A stretch of DNA of 57,525 nucleotides from Deltaproteobacteria bacterium (GTDB lineage: Bacteria; Myxococcota_A; Polyangia; HGW-17). The DNA lies in contig JAFGWM010000020.1 in the NCBI GenBank assembly GCA_016937155.1, positions 1 to 57,525 on the forward strand, written 5' to 3'. The stretch's first letter is position 1; the number at the start of each line of letters is the position of its first letter. Under the pieces are notes generated by a model, which was not told the DNA's origin, ran no database searches, and worked only from the letters and a program-made list of their open reading frames with translations. The translations under genes were made by a program, and so were the position numbers. Below, one piece after another: positions 46,057 through 54,368 of this stretch.

Positions 46057-47925
46057 TTACTTATTCCTGCCTTTCTTAATTGCTTTGCTGTTGAAGTATC
46101 CCTCAAAAATTTTCATAGTTAAAGGAACCGCGGCTTTTGCGGCAAATCCGCCATGTTCTACTAAAACAACAACTACTATCTCGGGATCATCATATGGCGC
46201 AAAACCGGCAAACCACGCATGATCCTGAAATCTCCATTTTGATTCACGGGTGTCGGAGCCATCTTTTTTCATTCCCCTTACCTGAGCAGTACCGGTTTTC
46301 CCTGCGACTTTCAAGCCTGGAGTTCGTGCTTTGTATGCTGTTCCTGAGGGATCATCAACAACCCCTGCAAGTGATTTAATCAGAAAATCCCATGTTTCAG
46401 GCTTGAAACCTAGTTTTCTCTTCACTTTTACCTTAAAATCCTTCACAGGATTCCCATCCCATGTTGTAATTCTTTCGATTAGCTGCGGTTCATAAAGAGT
46501 TCCATGATTTGCTATTGCGGCATATGCCATGGCAAGCTGTAATACTGTGACTTTTACATTACCCTGACCGATAGCACTATTAAGAGTATGTCCAATTCTG
46601 AATCCTTCCTGAAATTTTTGTGCATACCATTGCTTTGTGGGAATGAACCCTGATTTTTCAAAATTAAAGTGGATACCAGTTGGACTGCCAAAACCGAAAA
46701 GTCTGGCATATCGTGCCATCCTGTCCATACCAACGCGCTCCGAAAGCATAAAGAAAAAAACGTTGCACGAAGATATTATGGCAGTTTCAAGATTCATGAG
46801 CCCGTGAGCATGGGAACATGCAAATGAACTGTTTCTTCCATATTCATACCAGCCCTTACATAGATGGAATTCTTCAAAATCAATTAGTTTTTCTTCCATA
46901 GCGGCAACTGCTGGAATAATTTTATAAGTAGAGCCAGGGAAATATGTTCCCTGCAGGACTTTGTCGAGCATCGGGTGAAGAGGGCTGGAGTAAAGTTCAT
47001 TGGCTCTTGAGGGTGTCAGTTTACCGCTTAATTCATTTGGATCAAAAGCAGGTTTCGAACTGTAAGCCAGAATTCTACCGGTTTTTACTTCCACCATTAC
47101 AGCCGCTCCAGAAATATATCTGCTCATTGCATGCTCAACTATATTCTGATAATCACTGTCAATTGTCAGGTAAATGTTATTGCCAGGTACAGGATCCTTC
47201 TTCCATGGATCAGGGAGCCATCGGGCAGCATCCTTATCATGTTGAGCTCTGCCTCTTGCATCAAGGACCCTCCAGCGGTAACCTCTTTTTCCTCTCAAAT
47301 TTGATTCAAACTGGAATTCAGTTCCGGATTTTCCTCTCCAGTCCTGATCGCGATAATTCATCTCCGGAAAATTCTGTTTATCTTCAGCACTGATTTCACC
47401 CATAAAACCGATAATGTGTGAAGCAAGCATACTCTGAGGATAAAAACGTTTTTCCTGAGGAACTATCTCCAGTCCTGGCAGACTGTCTTTGTTACTTTCC
47501 AGAATCAGAGCCCATTCCTTTGGTATGTCTCTGAGGGCAAGTAAAGAAAACGTGCGTTTTCTGCCTTCTGCAAGCATTATTTTCTGCTTGATATATTCAA
47601 TTTCGGTCTGGGAAAGTTCAAGTAGATTTACCAGAAAATCATAGGCTTTCTTTTTAAAAAACTGTGGGATCACAAAAACATTGTATGCAACACGGTTTCT
47701 TGCAAGAATTTTCCCGTTCGCGTCAAGAATAAGACCCCTAGGTGCCTCTTCAGTTCTTTTCTGAAGAAAGTTATTTTTACTGAGAACCCTGTACTGATTT
47801 CCATATACTATCTGAAGTTGAACCAGACGTCCCACCAGTATAAGAAAAATGGAAACAACAAATATTAGGGCATATCTGTATTTCCTGCTGAATTCACTGT
47901 CATCATTGACAATAAGGCGACTCAT
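46057..47925 (-). CDS. mrdA: Penicillin-binding protein 2
   Basis: Transpeptidase cross-linking side-wall peptidoglycan. The 622 residues comprise a cytoplasmic tail, one membrane helix (about 18-37), the PBP dimerisation domain, and the catalytic domain with active-site Ser332 in STYK (332-335), SCN at 386-388 and KTG at 543-545. AAGGAG precedes the ATG, which overlaps the mreD stop by 4 nt. It fits PBP2 rather than PBP3 because of its place before rodA and within mre genes. Confidence 0.97.
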   Translation of the reverse strand: MSRLIVNDDSEFSRKYRYALIFVVSIFLILVGRLVQLQIVYGNQYRVLSKNNFLQKRTEEAPRGLILDANGKILARNRVAYNVFVIPQFFKKKAYDFLVNLLELSQTEIEYIKQKIMLAEGRKRTFSLLALRDIPKEWALILESNKDSLPGLEIVPQEKRFYPQSMLASHIIGFMGEISAEDKQNFPEMNYRDQDWRGKSGTEFQFESNLRGKRGYRWRVLDARGRAQHDKDAARWLPDPWKKDPVPGNNIYLTIDSDYQNIVEHAMSRYISGAAVMVEVKTGRILAYSSKPAFDPNELSGKLTPSRANELYSSPLHPMLDKVLQGTYFPGSTYKIIPAVAAMEEKLIDFEEFHLCKGWYEYGRNSSFACSHAHGLMNLETAIISSCNVFFFMLSERVGMDRMARYARLFGFGSPTGIHFNFEKSGFIPTKQWYAQKFQEGFRIGHTLNSAIGQGNVKVTVLQLAMAYAAIANHGTLYEPQLIERITTWDGNPVKDFKVKVKRKLGFKPETWDFLIKSLAGVVDDPSGTAYKARTPGLKVAGKTGTAQVRGMKKDGSDTRESKWRFQDHAWFAGFAPYDDPEIVVVVLVEHGGFAAKAAVPLTMKIFEGYFNSKAIKKGRNK

Positions 47926-48446
47926 CTGAAGACTCCTTCATGGGGTGCTTCATATGTAAGTCTCCTGTCAATAAGCCAGAGAACATAAAAATAAACCGGA
48001 GAAAATAATGCGGTAACAAAGCTCTGTCTAGGTATCTGATTCAACAGTGCCCATGTATGGGGCAGGGGATTTAACCACTTATCAATGGATACAAGAAATA
48101 GACCGGTAATAGCAGAAAAAATGCCGCCCATTAGAGACTGGGTAATGATTGATCTTCCATAGATTTTAAAGGAAATGAGTCTGATGGAAAAATACATTGC
48201 AACATATGTGAAACAGAACATTCCAACAGGCGCTCCAGTCAGAAGATCCATGAGGTATCCAGTTCCCAACGATGCAAATGCCCCTCTTGAGGGACTTCCC
48301 TTCACCCCGTGGGCAAAATAAATCACTCCCAGAAGTCCGAACTCCGGAGCGGCTGTACCAAGAAAAGGGACCACTGCCAAGAGGAGCGGTTCAACCAGAA
48401 GAATAGTCATCACCGTAAAAATAAAGAGAATTGTGGTTCGGGGCAT
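47922..48446 (-). CDS. mreD: Rod-shape protein MreD
   Basis: 174-residue, very hydrophobic protein with five or six membrane helices; PEFGLLGVIYFAHGVKGSPSRG and GYLMDLLTGAPVGMFCF are typical of MreD. It links MreC to the elongation complex in the inner membrane. The call relies on composition and on its place between mreC (3 nt upstream) and mrdA (4-nt overlap). Confidence 0.93.
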   Translation of the reverse strand: MPRTTILFIFTVMTILLVEPLLLAVVPFLGTAAPEFGLLGVIYFAHGVKGSPSRGAFASLGTGYLMDLLTGAPVGMFCFTYVAMYFSIRLISFKIYGRSIITQSLMGGIFSAITGLFLVSIDKWLNPLPHTWALLNQIPRQSFVTALFSPVYFYVLWLIDRRLTYEAPHEGVFR

Positions 48447-48449
48447 TTT

Positions 48450-49361
48450 CTAATATGGCCTTAATCCAACCCTCGGCAGTGATTTCTCCCTTTCTATTGT
48501 AGGAGGAGTTGAATCCTGCGGAGGTGGTGGAGTTACAACAATTAAAAGTTTATCCAGTTTTGAAAAATCAACTGTGGCTTCAACAACAGCACTCTGAAAT
48601 TTTCCGAACTGTTTTTTATATACAGTTGTTACACGTCCCACAGGCAGGTCAGCAGGATATCTGGTACCCTGAAGTCCTCCCATTCCACTTGTAACCACTA
48701 TATCCCCGGGTTTTATTTCCTCTTCTCTTCTGAGATATGTCAGTTTCGCTGTATATTTCTTTTCATCTCCAAGTCCAACAAGTAGTGCTTCGGTACCTGT
48801 TCTTTTCACAACAACCGGGATTTTTACTCTTGGATCAACGCTCAGAAGAATGTCAGCGTATGAGCCATAGAGGCGATGAACTTTTCCTACCACGCCCTCA
48901 GGTGTTACCACCGGATCGTTAATCTTAATTTTTCCGGCACCACGATCTATTTTCATTCTGAGAACACGATAATATGGGGATAGTGATTTGCTTACAACTC
49001 TCGCGGCAATCATCTCAGATGGGCTGGCTTCCTTGAATCCAAGTATTTTTTCAACCTCACGACCTCTCTGTGCCCAGATTTCCAGAATGGAGTTATTTGC
49101 TTTAAGTACGCCATTTTCCATTCTCAGTTGATCATTTTCTTTTTTCAAATTAACCAGATAAATATAATTGAGCCACACATTCTGAGCTCTGACATAAATC
49201 ATATACGACAGGTATTGAACAGGAGCACTGATTCGCAAAACAACCCTGTCCAAAGCATTTAATTGATGTGGTTTTTTTATATTAGCAAACAGAAACACCA
49301 CAGGCAGCGCAAGCAACAGGATGCTCAGTACAATTTCTTTTGCTCTTCGAGATAAAAGCAT
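48450..49361 (-). CDS. mreC: Rod-shape protein MreC
   Basis: 303-residue bitopic protein: membrane helix at about 10-27, a coiled-coil (about 65-95) and the beta-barrel periplasmic domain (AARVVSKSLSPYYRVLRM, GVVGKVHRLYGSYADILL, SGMGGLQGTRYPADLPVGRV). It binds PBP2 and activates it. A Pro-rich C-terminal tail (PPPPQDSTPPT) extends beyond the core. GAGG precedes the ATG. It lies 8 nt after mreB. Confidence 0.96.
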   Translation of the reverse strand: MLLSRRAKEIVLSILLLALPVVFLFANIKKPHQLNALDRVVLRISAPVQYLSYMIYVRAQNVWLNYIYLVNLKKENDQLRMENGVLKANNSILEIWAQRGREVEKILGFKEASPSEMIAARVVSKSLSPYYRVLRMKIDRGAGKIKINDPVVTPEGVVGKVHRLYGSYADILLSVDPRVKIPVVVKRTGTEALLVGLGDEKKYTAKLTYLRREEEIKPGDIVVTSGMGGLQGTRYPADLPVGRVTTVYKKQFGKFQSAVVEATVDFSKLDKLLIVVTPPPPQDSTPPTIEREKSLPRVGLRPY

Positions 49362-49369
49362 GCCAGACC

Positions 49370-50410
49370 TCAGCCCTGGCGAACCAGGGTTACTTCTTTC
49401 AGCAGCCTTATTTCCTCCAGTGCTTTTCCAGTGCCCAAAACAACAGCAAATTCAGGGTTGTCAGAAACAGAGCAAGGTAGCCCGGTTCCATCCTGAATAT
49501 ATAAATCAAGGTTTTTAAGCAATGCACCCCCTCCAGTGAGAACAATTCCACGCTCAACAATGTCGGCGCTCAATTCCGGGGGAGTCTGCTCAAGTACTTC
49601 TTTTATTGTATCTATAATGGATTGAAGCGGTTCAGATAATGCTTCGTTTATTTGCACGCTGTCTATGGTCATTGTACGTGGGATACCTGCTATAAGATCC
49701 CGACCTCGTATATCCATGGATATGGGGGTCTGATCAGGTCTGGCATCTCCAATTTTTATTTTTATCTGTTCGGCACTTTGTTCGCCGATAAGGAAATTAT
49801 GCTGTTTTTTTAAATAGTTAATAATGGATTCATCCAGTTTGTTTCCACCTATTCTCAGGGATTTTGCATAAACAATCCCTGAGAGGGATATCACTGCAAC
49901 TTCAGATGTTCCCCCTCCAATGTCAACAATCATGTTACCGGATGGTTCAGTAATAGGAAGTCCAGCACCGATAGCAGCTGCCATCGGCTCCTCGATGAGA
50001 TAAACTTCCCTTGCTCCTGCCCCAAGAGCACTGTCTATGACAGCCTTTCTTTCAACCTCTGTAATACCGGCAGGAACGCAGATAATGATTCGTGGTTTTA
50101 CAAGAGTTCGTCTTTGATGAGCTTTGTTGATAAAATACACCAGAAGTTTCTCGGTTGCCCAAAAGTCCGCAATTACTCCATCTTTGAGGGGTTTGATAGC
50201 TTCAATGTTTCCAGGTGTACGGCCAAGCATTTCCTTGGCCTCATACCCGAAACGGAGAGGTCTTTTCCCTCCGTGGGGTGTTCTTTGAACTGCAACAACA
50301 CTCGGCTCATGACTTACAACGCCTTTTCCCTTCACAAAAGTCAGGGTAGTGGCTGTTCCAAGATCAATTGCCAGATCGTTTGAAAAAAGGCTGTAAAGCC
50401 AATTAAACAT
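49370..50410 (-). CDS. mreB: Rod-shape-determining actin homologue MreB
   Basis: Actin-like filament protein that positions side-wall synthesis. The 346-residue protein has phosphate-binding loops DLGTATTL and [11 protein letters not shown], the [19 protein letters not shown] block and [11 protein letters not shown] near the C-terminus, plus an N-terminal amphipathic stretch ([12 protein letters not shown]) that can bind the membrane. AGGTGA precedes the ATG. It follows the three Cys-rich lipoprotein genes by 32 nt in what looks like a single operon. Confidence 0.98.
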   Translation of the reverse strand: MFNWLYSLFSNDLAIDLGTATTLTFVKGKGVVSHEPSVVAVQRTPHGGKRPLRFGYEAKEMLGRTPGNIEAIKPLKDGVIADFWATEKLLVYFINKAHQRRTLVKPRIIICVPAGITEVERKAVIDSALGAGAREVYLIEEPMAAAIGAGLPITEPSGNMIVDIGGGTSEVAVISLSGIVYAKSLRIGGNKLDESIINYLKKQHNFLIGEQSAEQIKIKIGDARPDQTPISMDIRGRDLIAGIPRTMTIDSVQINEALSEPLQSIIDTIKEVLEQTPPELSADIVERGIVLTGGGALLKNLDLYIQDGTGLPCSVSDNPEFAVVLGTGKALEEIRLLKEVTLVRQG

Positions 50411-50442
50411 ATGAATTCACCTGTGGACGGAAATAATCAGAC

Positions 50443-50709
50443 TTAAAAATCAGCATCATCACCCGGTGCAGCATCGACATCACCTGGTGTAGTGGTGTGT
50501 CCAACGCAGACGCCGAGCTCTGTATTGCACTTTTGTCTGTCTGGAAGAGGGCAGTCGGAATCTACCTGACAGCCATCATCGAGACTTGTATCCGTTGTAT
50601 CCTCACAACCGGTTATACCGGCGGAAAAAACGGATACCATGACGAATAAAAGAAATGCAGAAAAAGAAAATCTGAATTTCTTATTTTGAGTCTGTACTTC
50701 CATCTTCAT
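50443..50709 (-). CDS. Small Cys-rich lipoprotein (third of three)
   Basis: About 88 residues with signal peptide and lipobox GITGC. The mature part has CQVDSDCPLPDRQKC and C-VCVG, an EGF/Dickkopf-like spacing of six Cys, then an acidic Asp/Pro tail. Starts at 50709 or 50703 are both possible; neither has a good SD, and the gene overlaps the end of the second lipoprotein, so coupling is likely. Same type as the two genes upstream. Function unknown. Confidence 0.7.
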   Translation of the reverse strand: MKMEVQTQNKKFRFSFSAFLLFVMVSVFSAGITGCEDTTDTSLDDGCQVDSDCPLPDRQKCNTELGVCVGHTTTPGDVDAAPGDDADF

Positions 50710-50941
50710 TTGTTGAACTGTCCGGAACGGTATCAACTACGTCACCGGTGCAGTTTTCCTTCAGTTGGCATGTTCCTTTGTCAGCATTCAGATCCTGAAT
50801 ACAGCACACGAGTCCGTCTTCACAATCCTTGTTCACAAAACAGGATGAACCTTCCTGCTGAGTGCATCCCAGTAAAATCTGACCAGATAATAAAACTACT
50901 GCCCAACTAGCAGTCGTCATCATTTTTACAACAGTCTTCAT
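50681..50941 (-). CDS. Small Cys-rich lipoprotein (second of three)
   Basis: 86-residue lipoprotein: signal peptide with lipobox LLGC, then CFVNKDCEDGLVCC, a Cys about 12 residues later (GTCQLKENC) and an acidic, Ser/Thr-rich tail. ATG at 50941 follows AAGGAA and overlaps the end of the first gene by 35 nt in another frame; a longer frame from 51007 lacks a signal peptide. The C-x5-DC-x-DGL-x-CC pattern is shared with the first protein, so the three arose by duplication. Confidence 0.72.
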   Translation of the reverse strand: MKTVVKMMTTASWAVVLLSGQILLGCTQQEGSSCFVNKDCEDGLVCCIQDLNADKGTCQLKENCTGDVVDTVPDSSTNEDGSTDSK

Positions 50942-51104
50942 ATAACTGACACGTTCCTTCTGAACCGGCTTCTCCCACTGGATGGCAGCAGATAAGCCCG
51001 TCATCACAATCGTTATCTATCTCACATCTGTCTCCTTGTCCCTGTGTGCATGAAGCAAGAATAAGAAAAAGAAATGAAACTAATAATGCTGATTTTTTTA
51101 ACAT
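50907..51104 (-). CDS. Small Cys-rich lipoprotein (first of three)
   Basis: 65-residue lipoprotein: signal peptide with lipobox ASC, then CEIDNDCDDGLICC, GTCQLYEDCC and a final DDDC. The mature 46 residues hold ten Cys (counting the lipid-anchored one), enough for several disulfides, a pattern resembling Dickkopf N-terminal repeats. Its ATG is one base after the greA stop (TAG C ATG), so it is translated from the greA transcript. Function unknown. Confidence 0.75.
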   Translation of the reverse strand: MLKKSALLVSFLFLILASCTQGQGDRCEIDNDCDDGLICCHPVGEAGSEGTCQLYEDCCKNDDDC

Positions 51105-51105
51105 G

Positions 51106-51579
51106 CTATTTAAACTCTATTTTGTTAACCGAATACTCTCGGATTCCTTTTGATGTTTTAAATTCAAAATCATCACCCTCTTCCTTGCCCAGCAATGCTC
51201 TGGCGAGGGGGCTGACAATAGAAATTTTACCGTTTGAAGGATCTGATTCATCCTCACCAACGATTTTATACACCATTTCTTCTTCAGTATCCAGATTTTC
51301 AATGGTTACTGTGGCACCAAAAACAACTTTTTCACTTTTTAATTTTCTCGGATCGATAACTTCTGCTCTTGCAAGCCGATCCTCAAGGTACCCTATTCTT
51401 GCTGCAAGGTGTGACTGACGCTCTTTAGCGGCATGGTATTCAGCATTTTCCTTGAGATCTCCATGCGCTCGAGCTTCCTCTATATCCTTTATATTCTGTC
51501 CTACCTCAACACTTTTAAGTTGGATAAGTTCCTTTTTTAATTTTGAATAGCCATCTGGTGTAATGGGGTATTTATTCAT
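51106..51579 (-). CDS. greA: Transcription elongation factor GreA
   Basis: 157-residue factor that makes backtracked RNA polymerase cut its transcript. The N-terminal coiled-coil carries ARAHGDLKENAEYHAAKERQ with the catalytic Asp/Glu pair at the tip, and the C-terminal FKBP-like part ends in SPLARALLGKEEGD. AGGAAA precedes the ATG. It lies between the HEAT-like gene (6 nt) and the first Cys-rich lipoprotein (1 nt). Confidence 0.98.
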   Translation of the reverse strand: MNKYPITPDGYSKLKKELIQLKSVEVGQNIKDIEEARAHGDLKENAEYHAAKERQSHLAARIGYLEDRLARAEVIDPRKLKSEKVVFGATVTIENLDTEEEMVYKIVGEDESDPSNGKISIVSPLARALLGKEEGDDFEFKTSKGIREYSVNKIEFK

Positions 51580-51585
51580 TTGACT

Positions 51586-52368
51586 CTATTTCCTTTTTTT
51601 AGGAACAATCTTCTCTCCCCGGAGAATCTGAAATTCATTCTCATTTATGAGAGGCTCAATATACGAACGGATAGTTTTGATGGACCATTCCCGTTCTATT
51701 ATTGCTGCAATAACTTTATTCTTGATTCGAAGGCTCTCTTCTCTATCAGGAAGGAAGAGTTCCAGTAGAGGCTCCATTGAAATTTCATCATCAACAAACT
51801 TCAGCAGATATTCCACTGCAAGAAATCTAACCGTTTCATTCATATCTTCAAGATACTGAACAACGTTTTTTCCAAGACCACCATCCTGAGAGTCTATAAG
51901 GAAATTAAGAATTTCTTCTTTTCTGAGTGGTTCTCTATCGTAGCCTGCGGGATTTGCCTCAATAAGATCATTGAGTAACTCCCGTACCTTTTCATCTGAT
52001 GTAACTATTTTAGAATAGAGTTCCAGTGCCTGACTAATACTGTGTACCGGGTTGACAGCCGGACCTTCCTTTGCAAAAACAAATTTTCTGATTTCGGGAA
52101 GGGATTCACTTCCAAATGCAATTATAGATTTGAAAACATATTCCTTCTCTTCTTCATCAACAACAATACCGCCTTTTCCCTCAGCTATTATTGTAAACCT
52201 TCTTAGCAGACCGTAAATTGCTTCTGGAGAGCCATTGTTCCTAAGTGCAATAAGCGCATTGAAACGTTCCTCAGGCTGAAGTCTTTTATTTACGGAAACC
52301 TTAAGGTTTTTTTCCAGGGATCTTGCTGCACGCTCTTCTTTATTAAATAATGAACTGATAAAACCCAT
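51586..52368 (-). CDS. HEAT-repeat-like protein, unknown function
   Basis: 260-residue, all-helical, soluble protein. Segments such as ERFNALIALRNNGSPEAIYGLLRRF, EYVFKSIIAFGSESLPEIRKFV and ETVRFLAVEYLLKF look like HEAT/armadillo repeats. No signal peptide or catalytic motif. AGGATG precedes the ATG, and TATACT (about 52411-52416) upstream may be the -10 of the operon promoter. Heading the elongation operon suggests a scaffold role, but this is inference. Confidence 0.7.
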   Translation of the reverse strand: MGFISSLFNKEERAARSLEKNLKVSVNKRLQPEERFNALIALRNNGSPEAIYGLLRRFTIIAEGKGGIVVDEEEKEYVFKSIIAFGSESLPEIRKFVFAKEGPAVNPVHSISQALELYSKIVTSDEKVRELLNDLIEANPAGYDREPLRKEEILNFLIDSQDGGLGKNVVQYLEDMNETVRFLAVEYLLKFVDDEISMEPLLELFLPDREESLRIKNKVIAAIIEREWSIKTIRSYIEPLINENEFQILRGEKIVPKKRK

Positions 52369-52621
52369 TTCACATCCTATGAACCGGAGGACGTCCGGAA
52401 CTGAAAAGTCAGTATAAGTACTAAAATATAAAACACAAGCTGAACTCCGGTTTTAGAAAAAATCAAAAAATACCGCCTGTTGCGAAGCACAGTGAAAAAA
52501 AGATCGGAAAAAATGCAGAAAAACTGAAACACAGAGAGGAATAACAGGAAAATAAAATGAACACTTCAGGAAATGGTTTCCTGAAAAAAGATGAATTTAA
52601 TCCACAGCGAAAGGACTGATT

Positions 52622-54226
52622 ATGAAAAAATGTTTTATTTCCATGTTAATTATTCTCACTGCCGGTTGCTCAGGTAAAAAATCAATTGAAAATACAGGTT
52701 CTGATAACATCAGTTTGACAAATATTTGTGACGCATACACCACTGTATGCATCCCATCAGCAGATTTATTCACTCATTTCCCACAAAGAAGTGTGAAGAA
52801 ATTTCCTTCCAGAGTTAGGGAATTAAAAACCCATCGGATTCTTGATGCAGGAAGATATATCATAAGAAATAAATCTGATCTTCATTTGAGGGCTTCAATA
52901 TGCAAATGGGGATCATGTTATCTTGATGCGGATGGTAAGGTTTTTGCGGCTAAATTTGAAAATGGGAAGAACATGAGAAAAATTCCTGATATTTCCCACT
53001 ATGATTTGTCTCAACTAACACCTGATGAAATTATGCAGTTTGTAAAATTTAATTTTTCATCTGAAAAGATCAGTCTGACAATCAGAGATCAAAGTAGTAT
53101 AACTTTGTTGAATCCAATAAAAGACAAAGTACAGGGGATCATTATAAATGAAAAACTTTTATCAGATCTTGAACTATCTGATTTTATAAAACTTGATGCT
53201 TTAGGGATCAGTATCAGCAGGCCGGTAGAAGTTCATGTGTCAAAAAACCTGATTAATCTGGATTTACAGGTTATTCCGGGAAATCGATTTTCCAACGATG
53301 CTCTTCTAAAGAATTTTCAGAAAATATTAAAAACACTTAAGGAGCTTTCAATACACGGTTCCTTCAGTGATGATATCTATGCTCTGCTTGATGGCACCAG
53401 TCTTACTTCTCTGAAGATTGGAAGAATTTTCTCCAGGGATGGAAAGTCAATAAAGGATGAAATAGAAACAGAAAATCTCAGAACTCTTGAGATGGAGATA
53501 ATTAAAGGGGATAAGCTGGCGTTTGAATCAACAGATTTTCCGTCTCTGAAAGTTTTGAATATACGAACTCATGCCAGAGATGAAATTATATCAGTTCCAC
53601 ACTCAGTAAGAGTACTGGGGATCGAAAGCAGGGTTTCAGGTGAATTTATTAGAAATATTCTTGGGAGAAATCTGATATATGTAAATATTTCCAGAACGAG
53701 TGGAAAAAAGTTAGCTCTGGAGAATATAGTCTGTAGTGATACCTTGAAATCCTTGTCATACAGCGGTTTCGATATGTCAGGAAGCTGCACTTCTCTTGTT
53801 ACATTGTCATTCATATCATCAGAAAAACACCTGAATTTTAATTCAATGCGGAATCTAAAAAATCTGGCTGTGTGGGGGGATTCTATACCTGATATGAATA
53901 TTCCTTCACCAGAGATTGATAAACTTGCAATTCACTGTTACGGAAACAGCTGTCATGTTCCTGATTTAAGAACGACATTTGGGGATAAAATCAGTGTGCT
54001 TACGTTGAATGTTCCTTCCATCAATTTTAATGGAAAACAGATGCACCTTAAAGTCCTCAGGGTGTTTGACACCCCAGAGCGTAACAACCTGCAGGAATTG
54101 ATATCTGCTTTTAAAAATGTGAATTATATACACGTTTATGGGGATAAAAAAACTTCAGAAAAATTAAGTTCATTTAATTTTTCTTCAGTTCCCTTTGTTT
54201 ATGTTGAGTCCACCTTGGTCGAATAG
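52622..54226 (+). CDS. Lipoprotein with leucine-rich-repeat-like body
   Basis: 534-residue predicted lipoprotein (lipobox LTAGC). The N-terminal 60 residues are followed by an irregular solenoid with repeated Leu/Ile pattern, for example LKELSIHGSF, LTSLKIGRIF, LRTLEMEII, LKVLNIRTH, LKNLAVWGD and LKVLRVFD, consistent with LRR-type repeats and surface binding. AAAGGA lies before the ATG. It precedes another surface-type lipoprotein gene by 142 nt. Ligand unknown. Confidence 0.72.
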   Translation: MKKCFISMLIILTAGCSGKKSIENTGSDNISLTNICDAYTTVCIPSADLFTHFPQRSVKKFPSRVRELKTHRILDAGRYIIRNKSDLHLRASICKWGSCYLDADGKVFAAKFENGKNMRKIPDISHYDLSQLTPDEIMQFVKFNFSSEKISLTIRDQSSITLLNPIKDKVQGIIINEKLLSDLELSDFIKLDALGISISRPVEVHVSKNLINLDLQVIPGNRFSNDALLKNFQKILKTLKELSIHGSFSDDIYALLDGTSLTSLKIGRIFSRDGKSIKDEIETENLRTLEMEIIKGDKLAFESTDFPSLKVLNIRTHARDEIISVPHSVRVLGIESRVSGEFIRNILGRNLIYVNISRTSGKKLALENIVCSDTLKSLSYSGFDMSGSCTSLVTLSFISSEKHLNFNSMRNLKNLAVWGDSIPDMNIPSPEIDKLAIHCYGNSCHVPDLRTTFGDKISVLTLNVPSINFNGKQMHLKVLRVFDTPERNNLQELISAFKNVNYIHVYGDKKTSEKLSSFNFSSVPFVYVESTLVE

Positions 54227-54269
54227 TTGAGAGCAATCTGCCTGCCCTTTTTGACTTCCTTAAAAATAA

Positions 54270-54288
54270 TATTTGAAATGTTCAAATA
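54270..54288. promoter_or_regulatory. Perfect 8-bp palindrome upstream of propeller gene promoter
   Basis: TATTTGAA and TTCAAATA flank ATG, just 6 bp before a -35-like element. It is placed like an activator or repressor site. Confidence 0.35.
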
Positions 54289-54293
54289 CCTGA

Positions 54294-54321
54294 TTGAAGG
54301 GTTGTTAATCAGTGCTATATT
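54294..54321 (+). promoter_or_regulatory. Candidate promoter of LVIVD lipoprotein gene
   Basis: TTGAAG (54294-54299), 16-bp spacer, TATATT (54316-54321), about 48 nt before the ATG at 54369, which has a GGAGG ribosome-binding site. Confidence 0.4.
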
Positions 54322-54368
54322 TCTGATCGTGTAAATGATACTGGCATGAAATTATTTTGGAGGAGACA

